A DNA stretch of 64,000 nucleotides. Origin: Tautonia plasticadhaerens. Its GTDB lineage: Bacteria > Planctomycetota > Planctomycetia > Isosphaerales > Isosphaeraceae. The notes beneath the pieces were generated by a model that saw only the letters and a list, made by a program, of their open reading frames with translations, ran no database searches and was not told where the DNA came from. Location: positions 2,976,001 to 3,040,000 of the forward strand of contig NZ_CP036426.1 of the NCBI RefSeq assembly GCF_007752535.1, in the 5' to 3' direction. How positions within the stretch are numbered: position 1 is the first letter of the stretch; every line of letters begins with the position of its first letter. A program made the translations under genes and the position numbers. Shown one piece after another: positions 16,349 to 25,640 of this stretch.

Positions 16349-17953
16349 ATGACGAGACTCGCCCCCGCCGCCTTCATGACGCTCGTCGGCATCCTGCCGC
16401 CGGCCGCGGCCCCCGCCGCGCAACAGGATAAGCCCAACATCATCGTCCTGATCTCCGACGACACGGGGTGGGGCGACCTCGGCTGCTACGGGGGAGGCGC
16501 CGGCCGCGGGATGCCCACGCCGAATCTCGACCGCCTGGCCGAGGAGGGGTTGCAGTTCTGGTCCTTCTACGGCCAGGCGAGCTGCACCCCCGGCCGGGCC
16601 GCCATGATCACCGGCCGCATCCCCAACCGCAGCGGGATGACGACCGTCGCCTTCCAGGGCCAGGGCGGCGGGCTCCCCGCCGCCGAGTGGACCTATGCCT
16701 CCGTGCTCAAGCAGGCGGGCTACAACACGTTCTTCGCCGGCAAGTGGCACCTGGGGGAGGCCGACGACGCCCTGCCGATCGCCCACGGCTTCGACGTGAT
16801 GAGGAACACCTTCCTCTACCACCTGAACGCCTACACCTACCCGCTCGAGTCGTTCAATCCGGACATGGATCCGGCGCTTCGTGCGACCTTCGCCGAGATC
16901 ACCACGGGACTGCTCGAGGGCGAGGCGGGGCGGCCGGCCCGCGAGGTGGGCAAGATCGACGACGACAACATCTCGGAAATCGACGTGATGACGACGGACG
17001 TGTCGCTGGAGTACCTCGAACGGTTCGCCGGGCAGGACGCGCCGTTCCTGATGAGCATCAATTTCGGCAAGAATCACCAGCCGAACATCCCGGCCCGGGC
17101 GTTCGAGGGGGCGTCGCCCGCGAAGAGCAAGTACGCGGACTCGGTGGTCGAGCTGGACCATCACATCGGCCAGATCATGGACAAGGTCCGCGAGCTCGGC
17201 ATCGAGGAGGACACGCTCGTCTTCTACACCGTGGACAACGGGGCCTGGCAGGACGTCCACCCGGACGCCGGCTACACCCCCTTCCGGGGGACCAAGGGGA
17301 CCTGCCGGGAGGCCGGCAACCGGGTGCCGGCGATCGCCTGGTGGCCGGGAACGATCGAGGCGGGGGGCGACCGCCACGAGATCGTCGGCGGGCTGGACCT
17401 GCTGGCGACGTTCGCCTCGCTGGCCGGCGTGGATCTGCCCGAGGAGGACCGGGCGGGCGAGCCGATCGTCTTCGACAGCCACGACATGACCCCGCTGCTC
17501 AAAGGCGAGGAGGGGTGGGATCGCGACGAGTGGTTCTATTTCACGGAGACGGAACTCTCGCCGGGCGCCATCCGCGTCGGGAAGTGGAAGGCGGTCTTCA
17601 ACCTGCGGGGCGACAACGGGGCGATGGCCGGGAGCGAGTCCCCGGCCCCCGAGCTCGGCTGGCGCGGCCAGGAGAAATACGTCGCGACGGTGCCGGCGAT
17701 CTACGACCTGTGGCAGGACCCGCAGGAGCGCTACGACCTGTTCATGAACAGCTTCACCGAGAAGACCTGGACGCTGCTGCTCTTCAACGAGACGATCGCC
17801 GGGCTCATGAAGAGCTACCAGGAGCATCCCCCGCGGAGGCTCCAGAGCGAGGTCTACACCGGCCCGATGACGATCGAACGCTTCCGCACGATCGACCAGA
17901 TCAAGGGCATCCTGGAGAAGAAGGGGATCACACTCCCCCAGGACGACGAGTGA
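16349..17953 (+). CDS. Secreted sulfatase (arylsulfatase-like), first copy
   Basis: 534 aa. The signal peptide covers about residues 1-24 (LAPAAFMTLVGILPPAAAPAAA-type). The sulfatase metal site starts with IIVLISDDTGWGDLGCYG (Asp pair). The formylglycine motif C-T-P-G-R is at residues 79-83, followed by AAMITGRIPNRSGM. Later conserved parts are GKWHLG, FGKNHQPN and YTVDNGAWQDVHPDAG. The Cys must be oxidised by a formylglycine-generating enzyme not encoded in this window. The likely role is desulfation of a polysaccharide or other sulfate ester outside the cytoplasm. Its sequence from TYPLESFNPDMDPALR on resembles planctomycete/marine arylsulfatases that keep a long insertion. Followed by a strong inverted repeat. 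Confidence 0.93.
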   Translation: MTRLAPAAFMTLVGILPPAAAPAAQQDKPNIIVLISDDTGWGDLGCYGGGAGRGMPTPNLDRLAEEGLQFWSFYGQASCTPGRAAMITGRIPNRSGMTTVAFQGQGGGLPAAEWTYASVLKQAGYNTFFAGKWHLGEADDALPIAHGFDVMRNTFLYHLNAYTYPLESFNPDMDPALRATFAEITTGLLEGEAGRPAREVGKIDDDNISEIDVMTTDVSLEYLERFAGQDAPFLMSINFGKNHQPNIPARAFEGASPAKSKYADSVVELDHHIGQIMDKVRELGIEEDTLVFYTVDNGAWQDVHPDAGYTPFRGTKGTCREAGNRVPAIAWWPGTIEAGGDRHEIVGGLDLLATFASLAGVDLPEEDRAGEPIVFDSHDMTPLLKGEEGWDRDEWFYFTETELSPGAIRVGKWKAVFNLRGDNGAMAGSESPAPELGWRGQEKYVATVPAIYDLWQDPQERYDLFMNSFTEKTWTLLLFNETIAGLMKSYQEHPPRRLQSEVYTGPMTIERFRTIDQIKGILEKKGITLPQDDE

Positions 17954-18006
17954 CGCCCCCGTTCGCCGTCCGTGAGGACGCCCGGGTGTCACCGACCCCG
18001 CCGGTG

Positions 18007-18112
18007 CCGGATCGGCGGGGTGGCTGGGGTCGTCCTCGACCCCAGCCCGGTTGCCCGGGCCGCTCCGATCGCACCGGGGTCGAGGACGACCCCAGCCACC
18101 CCGCCGATCCGG
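18007..18112. repeat. Perfect 37-bp inverted repeat, hairpin or MITE-like
   Basis: Arms at 18007-18043 and 18076-18112 are exact reverse complements over 37 bases, separated by a 32-base spacer. Each arm also contains a smaller hairpin (CTGGGGTCG / CGACCCCAG with a TCCT loop), so the whole could adopt a cruciform. It starts 54 bases after the sulfatase stop. It may work as a terminator, but the arm length and perfection are far beyond what a terminator needs, and there is no T-run. Confidence 0.8.
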
Positions 18113-18155
18113 CCCCAGGGCGCCAACTCTCACCCCCGTGAACGGTTGCAGGAAT

Positions 18156-18506
18156 CTAATAGTCTATCGTCCTCAGGTCGCTCCTCGACATGAATCCCCG
18201 AACACGCTCGGAATGTTTCAATAACTCACCTTTCAAGATAAGCGTTTCCACTTCCACCACGCGATCTTCGCCAGCAGCAGCATCGTCGTCATGGAGGACA
18301 TGCACCTCATCTCCCAAGGTGAGGATCGAAGAAGCTGGGTCCTGGGAAACGATGGGGGATCTGGGATCGCTTGATTCGAGCCGAATGAAGGCCTGGCCAT
18401 TGCTCGGCACAACTTGAACTCGCTGGCCGGATATGAAGCGGCTGTCGTTTCGTTCGTGGGAACATCCGACAACGGCCAGAGAGGACAACAAGAGCATCCG
18501 CCACAT
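18156..18506 (-). CDS. Small predicted lipoprotein, function unknown
   Basis: 116 aa. The N-terminus MWRMLLLSSLAVVGCSHERN has a basic residue, a short hydrophobic run and a VVGC lipobox, so the mature protein would start at Cys15. The rest is a small mixed domain (GQRVQVVPSNGQAFIRLES, GDEVHVLHDDDAA) that alternates in a beta-like manner. No family is recognised. The region is visibly AT-richer than its neighbours, suggesting a recently acquired or fast-evolving gene. An upstream in-frame ATG at 18554 would bury the signal and is not preferred. The ribosome binding site is weak. Confidence 0.6.
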   Translation of the reverse strand: MWRMLLLSSLAVVGCSHERNDSRFISGQRVQVVPSNGQAFIRLESSDPRSPIVSQDPASSILTLGDEVHVLHDDDAAAGEDRVVEVETLILKGELLKHSERVRGFMSRSDLRTIDY

Positions 18507-18697
18507 AATCGTTTCTTCGCGATTTCTTGTGACTAATCTAATATCCGTCCCCAAGTCCCGTAGGGTCCGCTCAGCGGAACTCCCCCCTTTACTCTCCTAC
18601 ATCCTCGATCGACCACTTCGCGAAGGACATACCTTCTTCCCATCTGCCCCATTCGGCGGGGCCGGTGGCCCCTCGATCCGCCGATCCGGGCGGCCCG

Positions 18698-19045
18698 CTA
18701 CCGGCGGGGGGAGGGGCCGGGGTCGTCTCGCCAGCGGTCGAGGCGTCTGGCGAGCAGGCGGGCGACGAAGGCGTCGTAGTCTTCGGCCGATCGGCGGCGG
18801 CGGGGGTCCCAGCGTCGGCCCTTCTCGTGGTTGCAGGAGGCGTGGACCAGGGCGAGGTTCCGGGGGTCCTCGGTGCCCCCTCGGGAGCGGGCCCGGATGT
18901 GCTCCAGCGTGGCCCCCTCGCCGGTCCGGGCGTCGAAGGCGATCGGGCCGTTGCAGATCAGGCACTTGCCGACCCAGAGGGCGCCCCGACGCTCGAAGGT
19001 GCGGTCGGTCCGGGCCACCCGGTCGAACGTCTCGGCGGTGCTCAT
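18698..19045 (-). CDS. HNH endonuclease domain protein
   Basis: 115 aa. A zinc-ribbon CxxC (CLIC, Cys28/Cys31) is followed by LEHIRARSRGGTEDP with the first His of the HNH motif (His49), then NLALVHASCNHEKG with the Asn and the last His, plus the paired C-N-H residues. This is a complete small HNH nuclease core with an Arg-rich C-terminal tail. Free-standing HNH proteins occur in phage, restriction or repair contexts; here no phage or restriction gene is adjacent. The start at 19045 (MSTAETF) is chosen over 19072; neither has a strong Shine-Dalgarno sequence. Confidence 0.82.
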   Translation of the reverse strand: MSTAETFDRVARTDRTFERRGALWVGKCLICNGPIAFDARTGEGATLEHIRARSRGGTEDPRNLALVHASCNHEKGRRWDPRRRRSAEDYDAFVARLLARRLDRWRDDPGPSPRR

Positions 19046-19265
19046 CTCGGGGTCCGTTGCGGGATGCCGCACGGCGGGGGGACGAGGTCGGGAGGCCCGG
19101 GGAGGCGGGCCGGGGCCGCGTGATCATGATATCGGATCGACCGGCATGGTTGCCAACTCGGGGTGAAGCGGGAACTCGGGCAGGGCCTGCCTGGTGATCG
19201 CGGGGAGGCGATCGGATAGGGTGGCGGGCCCGGCCCGGATCGATCCCCCCCGAGGAGGCCCGCCG

Positions 19266-20666
19266 ATGAGCGTCTCGCCGATGGTCCTGCTGCTCTCGTC
19301 CCTGGCCCCGACGGCGAGCCAGGCGCAGGACGCCCCCCGGCCGAACGTGGTGATCATCTTCTGCGACGACCTCGGCTACGGCGACCTCGGATGCTACGGC
19401 AACCCGACAATCGCCACGCCGAACCTGGACCGCATGGCCGCCGAGGGGCAGCGGTGGACCCAGTTCTACGTCGGGGCGAGCGTCTGCACCCCGAGCCGGG
19501 CCGCGCTCATGACCGGCAGGCTGCCGGTCCGATCGGGCCTGTGCAGCGGCGAGCGGCGCGTCCTGTTCCCGGATTCGGCGGGCGGCATCCCGGCGTCGGA
19601 GATCACCCTGGCCGAGGCGCTGAGGGACCTGGGGTACGACACCGGGATGGTCGGCAAGTGGCACCTCGGCCACCTGCCGCCGTACCTGCCGACGAGCAAC
19701 GGGTTCGACTCCTACTTCGGCATCCCCTACAGCAACGACATGGACCGCCTGCCGTCGGCCCCCGAAGGGAGGGCGGCGATCACCAAGCCGAGGGTCGAAT
19801 ACTTCAACGTGCCGCTGTTGCGGGGCACGGAGGTCGTCGAACGCCCCGCCGACCAGCGGACGATCACCCGGCGCTACACGGACGAGGCGGTCCGGTTCAT
19901 CGACGAACACAAGGGCGGGAATCCGTTCTTCCTCTACCTGGCCCACAGCATGCCGCACGTGCCCCTGTTCCGATCGGACGAATACGAGGGGGTCAGCCGG
20001 AGGGGGCTGTATGGCGACGTGATCGAGGAGATCGACGGGTCGGTCGGCCGGGTGCTCGACGCGATCCGGGAGGGGGGGATTTCGGAGGAGACGGTGGTCT
20101 TCTTCACCAGCGACAACGGCCCCTGGCTCGTCTTCGGCCGGCAGGGGGGCACCGCGGGGCTGCTCCGCAACGGCAAGGGGAGCACCTGGGAAGGGGGCAT
20201 GCGGGAGCCCTTCCTCGCCTGGTGGCCGGGGACGATCCCGGCCGGGGGGATGGTCCGCGACCTGGGGGCGACGATGGACCTGTACGTCACCTCGATCCTG
20301 CTGGCCGGCGGCACCCCGCCGGGCGATCGGGCGATCGACGGCGTCGACCTCCGTCCCGCCTTCTTCGGGGCCGGGCCGAGCCCGAGGGACTCGATGCTCT
20401 ACTACCGGGGCACCGAGCTGTACGCCGCCCGGCTCGGCCCGTACAAGGCCCACTTCATCACCGAGGAGGCCTACGGCCGCGACACGAACCGAGAGGCCCA
20501 CGACCCTCCCGTGCTCTACCACCTGGAGCACGACCCCTCCGAGCGATTCGACGTCTCCGCCGAGCACCCCGGGGTGATCGCCGACATCCGGGCGCTCGTC
20601 GACGCCCACCGGGAGACGGTCGAGCCGGTGCCGAACCAGTTGGAAACGCGGATCGGCGGGGAGTGA
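19266..20666 (+). CDS. Secreted sulfatase, second copy
   Basis: 466 aa. It has a signal peptide (MVLLLSSLAPTASQAQ) and starts at ATG 19266 with GAGGAGG upstream. The first metal site is VVIIFCDDLGYGDLGCYG. The formylglycine motif C-T-P-S-R is at residues 74-78, followed by AALMTGRLPVRSGL. Conserved GKWHLGHL, HSMPHVPLF and FFTSDNGPWLVFG complete the active-site set, as in arylsulfatase A-like family S1 members. It is a more canonical sulfatase than the 16.3-kb one, from which it differs substantially, so the two probably act on different sulfate esters. The tRNA-Leu gene lies just downstream. Confidence 0.95.
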   Translation: MSVSPMVLLLSSLAPTASQAQDAPRPNVVIIFCDDLGYGDLGCYGNPTIATPNLDRMAAEGQRWTQFYVGASVCTPSRAALMTGRLPVRSGLCSGERRVLFPDSAGGIPASEITLAEALRDLGYDTGMVGKWHLGHLPPYLPTSNGFDSYFGIPYSNDMDRLPSAPEGRAAITKPRVEYFNVPLLRGTEVVERPADQRTITRRYTDEAVRFIDEHKGGNPFFLYLAHSMPHVPLFRSDEYEGVSRRGLYGDVIEEIDGSVGRVLDAIREGGISEETVVFFTSDNGPWLVFGRQGGTAGLLRNGKGSTWEGGMREPFLAWWPGTIPAGGMVRDLGATMDLYVTSILLAGGTPPGDRAIDGVDLRPAFFGAGPSPRDSMLYYRGTELYAARLGPYKAHFITEEAYGRDTNREAHDPPVLYHLEHDPSERFDVSAEHPGVIADIRALVDAHRETVEPVPNQLETRIGGE

Positions 20667-20738
20667 GCCCTCCCCTCGAATCCCGGGCGCCTGAGGACGC
20701 CCGCGACGGGCCGGGCCGACGGGCCCGACTCGGACGGC

Positions 20739-20823
<85 letters not shown>

Positions 20824-20933
20824 AAGGATTTACGACGAATCACCGGGTCGTCGACCTGGATTTTCGGGCCGTGCTTCAGTGTAATCTCCCCGACGATCCG
20901 GGTCCATCGCCTTTGACGCCGAGAACCGATGCC

Positions 20934-22631
20934 ATGCGCCGACGCCGCTTCCTGACCGATAGCACTGCCGGGCTCGCCGCGATGATGGCGGCCACCTGGG
21001 GACGGCCGATCGCCTCGGCGGCCTCGTACCGGGGCCGGGAGCTCGGGGCCGACGTGGCGGTGATCGGCGGGGGGCTCGGGGGATGCGCGGCGGCGCTAGC
21101 GGCCCTGCGGGCGGGGAGGTCGGTGGTGATGACCGAGGTCACCGACTGGGTCGGCGGCCAGCTCACCAGCCAGGCCGTGCCGCCGGACGAGCACCCCTGG
21201 ATCGAGCAGTTCGGCCGGAACGAGTCGTATGCGGAGTTACGCCGTCGCACCCGGGATTACTACCGGAAGAACTACCCGCTGACGGCCGAGGCGAGGGATC
21301 GGGCCCACCTCGACCCGGGCAACGGCTCGGTCTCGGCCCTCTGCGCCGAGCCGAGGGCATTCCTGGCGGCCCTGACGGCGATGCTCGCGCCGTATGCCTC
21401 CGCCGGGAGGCTGACCCTGCTGCTGGAGCACCTCCCGGTGGCGGCCGAGGTCGAGGGGGACCGGGTCCGGTCGGTGACCGTCCGGGACCTGGCCACGGGG
21501 GACGATCGGGTGGTGGTCGCCCCGTACATCCTGGATGCGACCGAGCTGGGGGACCTCCTGGAGCTGGCCGGGGTCGAGCACGTGGTCGGCTTCGAGTCGA
21601 GGTCGAGCACCGGAGACCGGTCGGCGCCCGAGGAGGCCGAGCCGCTCAACCAGCAGGCGATCACCGTCTGCTTCCCGATGGAGCACCGCCCCGGCGAGGA
21701 CCACACGATCGACCGCCCCGAGGGGTACGAATTCTGGCGCGATTACGTCCCCGGGCTGTCGCCGCCCTGGTCCGGGCCGCTCTTGAGCCTGACCTACAGC
21801 AACCCGAGGACGCTGGAGCCCCGGACGCTCTCGTTCGACCCGACCGGCGACGCCTCGGGCTGGTGGACCTATCGCCGCGTCCTCGACCTGGAGAACTTCC
21901 GGCCGGGCGCCTTCGAGGGCTCCGGCGGGGTGACGATCGTCAACTGGCCGCAGAACGACTACCTTCCCGGCCCGCTCGTGGGGGTGTCGGCCGAGGAGGC
22001 GGCGGGACACGTCGACCGGGGGAAGCAACTGAGCCTGGCGCTGCTCTACTGGCTCCAGGCCGAGTGCCCGAGGCCCGACGGCGGGGTCGGCTGGCCGGGC
22101 CTGAGGCTGAGGCCGGACCTGGTGGGCACGAGCGACGGGCTGGCCAAGTCCCCCTACATCCGGGAGTCGCGACGGATCGAGGCCGAGTTCACGGTCCTGG
22201 AGCGGCACGTCGGCGTCGAGGCCAGGAGGGAGGCCGAGGGGGAGGTCCCGGACGAGGCGACCTTCCCGGACAGCGTGGGGGTGGGCAGCTACCGGATCGA
22301 CCTGCACCCGAGCACGGGGGGGGACAACTACATCGACGTGGGGTCCCTGCCGTTCGAGATCCCGCTCGGCGCGCTCATCCCGAGGCGGGTCGAGAACCTG
22401 CTGCCCGCCTGCAAGAACCCGGGGACGACGCACGTCACCAACGGTTGCTACCGGCTGCACCCGGTCGAGTGGGCCATCGGCGAGGCGGCCGGTGCGCTGG
22501 CCGCCTTCTGCCTCGACCGGGGCCTTTCTCCCCGACAGGTCCGCAACACCCCGGAGCGGCTCCGGGAATTCCAGGCCGCGCTGACCCGGCAGGGGGCCGA
22601 GATCCACTGGCCGAGGGCCCGGCCGCGCTGA
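20934..22631 (+). CDS. Tat-exported FAD-dependent oxidoreductase
   Basis: 565 aa. The N-terminus MRRRRFLTDSTAGLAAMMAA is a twin-arginine signal. The FAD-binding site is VAVIGGGLGGCAAALAALRAG (GxGxxG) followed by the acidic end of beta-2 in MTEVTDWVGGQLTSQ. The rest fits the large FAD_oxidored family common in planctomycetes, with ILDATELGDLL in the middle and the final FAD contact at ACKNPGTTHVTNGCYRLHP. The substrate is unknown, perhaps a sugar or other extracellular compound. Export as a folded flavoprotein by Tat fits the cofactor. The ATG at 20934 was selected for the twin Arg. Not clearly in an operon. Confidence 0.88.
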   Translation: MRRRRFLTDSTAGLAAMMAATWGRPIASAASYRGRELGADVAVIGGGLGGCAAALAALRAGRSVVMTEVTDWVGGQLTSQAVPPDEHPWIEQFGRNESYAELRRRTRDYYRKNYPLTAEARDRAHLDPGNGSVSALCAEPRAFLAALTAMLAPYASAGRLTLLLEHLPVAAEVEGDRVRSVTVRDLATGDDRVVVAPYILDATELGDLLELAGVEHVVGFESRSSTGDRSAPEEAEPLNQQAITVCFPMEHRPGEDHTIDRPEGYEFWRDYVPGLSPPWSGPLLSLTYSNPRTLEPRTLSFDPTGDASGWWTYRRVLDLENFRPGAFEGSGGVTIVNWPQNDYLPGPLVGVSAEEAAGHVDRGKQLSLALLYWLQAECPRPDGGVGWPGLRLRPDLVGTSDGLAKSPYIRESRRIEAEFTVLERHVGVEARREAEGEVPDEATFPDSVGVGSYRIDLHPSTGGDNYIDVGSLPFEIPLGALIPRRVENLLPACKNPGTTHVTNGCYRLHPVEWAIGEAAGALAAFCLDRGLSPRQVRNTPERLREFQAALTRQGAEIHWPRARPR

Positions 22632-22807
22632 TCGGCTCCCGAACTGCCTCGATCGAGCCGAGTGGCCCGGGAGGCTGAACCGTCGGGTTGGCCGGAGTTG
22701 AGCGGGATCCGAGTGATAAGGGCACGTCGATGACTCCCGCCCATTGCCGCGACGAGACGGCCGACCGCCCGTCGGAGCCCTGGCCGCCCCCTCGATGGGC
22801 CCTCCGT

Positions 22808-22941
22808 CCCCCTCTCCCCGCAAGCGGGGAGAGGGTTGGGGTGAGGGGTCTTCGAGTGGTCGCGGGGCCTTGCGATCCCTCCGAGCCCCCCTCACCCGGG
22901 CTTCGCCCACCCTCTCCCCCGGGGACGGGGGCGAGGGTCGG
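22808..22941 (+). repeat. Dispersed hairpin repeat, locus 3
   Basis: Two modules: 22808-22850 with CTCTCCCCGCAAGCGGGGAG then a GGTGAGGGG end, and 22884-22941 with CCCCTCACCC, CTCTCCCCCGGGGACGGGGG and GAGGGTCGGA. Module order equals the last two modules at 4.76-4.89 kb, with the sequence between modules unrelated. It lies in the 398-base gap between the convergent oxidoreductase and protease genes, which holds nothing else recognisable. Confidence 0.8.
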
Positions 22942-23029
22942 ATCGGACGATCGGCACCCGGCATCCGTCGGCGGCCCCAGTCAGTGATCAGGTCAGTCCG
23001 GTCGCCCGGCGGCCGGGAGTTGGCTCGGC

Positions 23030-24208
23030 TCAGGCCCGGGCGGCGGGGTCGGGCCGACCGGACTCGAAGGGGAGGGGCACCGGGGCGCGTGCCTCCGGGG
23101 CCTGGGAGCCCTGCAGCGCGGTCCGGACCATGATGAACTCGCCGATGTTCTCCAGGGTCAGCAGGCCGATCGGCCGCTGGAGGCCGTCGACGACCTGGAG
23201 GCAGGGGCCCTCGCCCTCCCGGAGCCGGGCCAGGGCAGGGACGATCGGGGCGTCGACCTCGATGGTGCCCAGCTTCGGCCGGGAGAAGTCGGAGACCCGG
23301 CCGTCCCGGCCGGCCTTCGAGAGGCCGTCCATCAGGCTCGACCGGGTCAGGACGCCGACCGGCTTCTGGCGGTCGGCGTCCTCGACCACGGGGAAGTCCT
23401 GCTGCGACCCGGCCAGCAGCAGGCTCGCGGCGTGGCCGAGCGAGTCGTCGGGGGCGAGCGTGTGGTACTCGGTGAGCATCGCGTCCCGGATCCGGGCCCC
23501 CTGGAGGTTCACCCGCTCCTCGACCTGCCGGGCCTCGGCCTCGGCGCCGATCCAGACGAACAGGGCGATCAGCAGCAGGAACGGGTTGGAGACCAGCCCG
23601 AGGAAGCCGAAGCCGATGGCCAGGGACTGGCCGATCGTCGCGGCCAGGCGGGTGGCCCGGGCGTAGGGCATGGCCATCGCCAGCAGGGCCCGGAGGACCC
23701 GGCCGCCGTCCATCGGGAAGGCCGGGATGAGGTTGAAGAGGACGAGGAAGACGTTGATGAACGCCAGGGTGGCGAACGGGTTGTCGTCGGGGTCGAAGAG
23801 ATTGACGCTGGGGATCATGTCGGCCAGGTCGTTGCGGGAGAGCAGCAGGCCGCCGACCAGGACCGCCGCGATCACCACGTTCACCGCCGGGCCGGCCAGG
23901 GCGACGAGCAGCTCCTGGCCGGGCTTCTCCGGGATCCGTTGGAGGCGGGCGACGCCGCCGATGGGGAGCAGGGTGATGTCGGCCGTCGGCACGCCGAAGC
24001 GCCGGGCCATCAGGGCGTGGCCCAGCTCGTGGAGCACGACGCAGCCGAAGACGGCGACGACCATCAGCACCGCCCGGAGGGCCGCGCCGAGGTCCTCCCC
24101 GCTGACGGCATAGGCCCGGACGCCGATGAACGCCAGCAGGATCAGGAAGGTCCAGTGGACGAACAGCGGGATGCCCGCCAGCCTGCCGAGCTTGATGGAC
24201 CAGGACAT
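23030..24208 (-). CDS. Site-2-protease-like M50 zinc metalloprotease with CBS domains
   Basis: 392 aa. The zinc motif HELGH is at residues 60-64 within a hydrophobic helix, and the second-site NLIPAFPMDGGRVLRAL carries the conserved Asp. Six or so membrane helices form the M50 core. After about residue 245 two CBS motifs follow (MLTEYHTLAPDDSLGHAASL and TIEVDAPIVPALARLREGEG), which usually sense nucleotides. This is the bacterial Rip/SpoIVFB-like subgroup with C-terminal CBS pair. It probably cleaves membrane-bound regulators; the target is unknown. The start at 24208 (MSWSIKLGRL) is the family start, with GAGGAG 10 bases upstream. Confidence 0.92.
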   Translation of the reverse strand: MSWSIKLGRLAGIPLFVHWTFLILLAFIGVRAYAVSGEDLGAALRAVLMVVAVFGCVVLHELGHALMARRFGVPTADITLLPIGGVARLQRIPEKPGQELLVALAGPAVNVVIAAVLVGGLLLSRNDLADMIPSVNLFDPDDNPFATLAFINVFLVLFNLIPAFPMDGGRVLRALLAMAMPYARATRLAATIGQSLAIGFGFLGLVSNPFLLLIALFVWIGAEAEARQVEERVNLQGARIRDAMLTEYHTLAPDDSLGHAASLLLAGSQQDFPVVEDADRQKPVGVLTRSSLMDGLSKAGRDGRVSDFSRPKLGTIEVDAPIVPALARLREGEGPCLQVVDGLQRPIGLLTLENIGEFIMVRTALQGSQAPEARAPVPLPFESGRPDPAARA

Positions 24209-24514
24209 TCGGTTGCGAGCTCCTCGATGCGATCGTCGGCCGGGGCGTCCGGGCCCCGTCCCCCGGCCGACACCCGGCCGCATCGGGAGGCTCCCCGCCC
24301 GTCCCTAGCGTACACGTTCGGGCAAGGCGGATCCGCCGGTGACCCGGCGGATCCGCCCGGGGCCGGGGCGCCTCGGGGCGGGGGGATGCCGACGGGGGGC
24401 GGGCGATGGTATGAATGGGGCGAACGTCAGGGGGCGACGGCCGTCGTCGCCCCGCCCCCGACCCGACCCGAAATCCAATCCCGCCCGACCCGACCCAACC
24501 TGCGAGGTGCCGCC

Positions 24515-25366
24515 GTGCCGAGTGCCGAATCGTCCCACCTGAGCTTGGGGGTGTGCAGCTGGAGCCTCCAGGTGACGAGCATCCCGGAATTGAACCGGCT
24601 GCTGGCCGAGCTGGGGGTGAAGGCGACCCAGATCGCCTGCGGGGATCCGCACCACGCGGCCTGGGACGAGGGGGACGCCATGCCCCGGGCGGCCCGGGAG
24701 GCCGACTTCGTCATGACCGGGGCCATGCTCGGCTTCCCCGGGGAGGATTACACGACCCCCCAGACGATCAAGGAGACCGGCGGCTTCGGCCCCGTCCCCC
24801 TCAGGCGGGAGCGGATGGACCGGCTCCGGTGGGCCCTGGGGCGGACCGAGGACCTCGGCCTCTCCGACCTGATGCTCCACGCCGGGTTCATCCCCGAGCC
24901 CGGCCAACCCGACCGCGACGCCTTCCTCGACACCCTCCGGGAGGCCGGCCGCCTCGCCGCCGAGCAGGGGATCACGCTCGCTTTCGAGACCGGCCAGGAG
25001 CCGGCCGAGCTGCTCCGGGCGACCCTCGACGAGCTGGCCTCCCCCAGCCTGAAGGTCAACTTCGACCCGGCCAACATGCTGCTCTACGACATGGGGGACC
25101 CGATCAAGGCCGTCGAGCTGCTCGGCCCCGACATCCGGAGCGTCCACCTCAAGGACGCGAGGCGCCCCACCACGCCCGGCCACTGGGGGGAGGAGGTGCC
25201 GCTCGGCCGGGGGGAGGTGGACTTCCCCCGGTTCCTCGCCGCCCTGAAGTCGATCGGCTTCGACGGCCCGATGCTGATCGAGCGCGAGGTGGGCGACCAG
25301 CCGGCCCGGATCCGGGACATCGACCACGGCCTGGCGTTCGTGAAGCACCTGCTGGCGAATTCCTGA
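24515..25366 (+). CDS. Sugar phosphate isomerase/epimerase-like TIM barrel protein
   Basis: 283 aa of the xylose-isomerase-like AP-endonuclease-2 superfamily. Recognisable barrel strands include LGVCSWSLQV at the N-terminus, LMLHAGFIPE, ITLAFETGQE (Glu metal ligand), KVNFDPANMLLYDMGDP (Asp) and SVHLKDARRP (His), ending in GPMLIEREVG (Glu). These residues make the usual divalent-metal site. The substrate is probably a ketose or cyclitol. The start is GTG 24515 with GAGGTG upstream. No signal peptide. It is a single gene divergent from the M50 protease. Confidence 0.87.
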   Translation: MPSAESSHLSLGVCSWSLQVTSIPELNRLLAELGVKATQIACGDPHHAAWDEGDAMPRAAREADFVMTGAMLGFPGEDYTTPQTIKETGGFGPVPLRRERMDRLRWALGRTEDLGLSDLMLHAGFIPEPGQPDRDAFLDTLREAGRLAAEQGITLAFETGQEPAELLRATLDELASPSLKVNFDPANMLLYDMGDPIKAVELLGPDIRSVHLKDARRPTTPGHWGEEVPLGRGEVDFPRFLAALKSIGFDGPMLIEREVGDQPARIRDIDHGLAFVKHLLANS

Positions 25367-25640
25367 CGGGGGGCCCCGGCGGCCTCGGGTCGTCCGGGCC
25401 CCTCGCCGGGAGCCCCGCCACCGTCCCGGGCCCCGACCACGGTGCCCGAGGCGACCGGACCCTCCCCCGGCCCGGGGGACGCGGGACGGCTGCCCTCGGT
25501 CATGCGTCCTGGGCCAGTCGCCGGCCCCGATCCGCCCGGTCGGGGCTCGGCGCGCGGCTTGCACCGCGGATCTCCCCGATGACGGGCGGCCCCGGCCCCG
25601 CGAACGATCGCGGCGCCGGGCCGTCGAGGAGGGACCGCCG

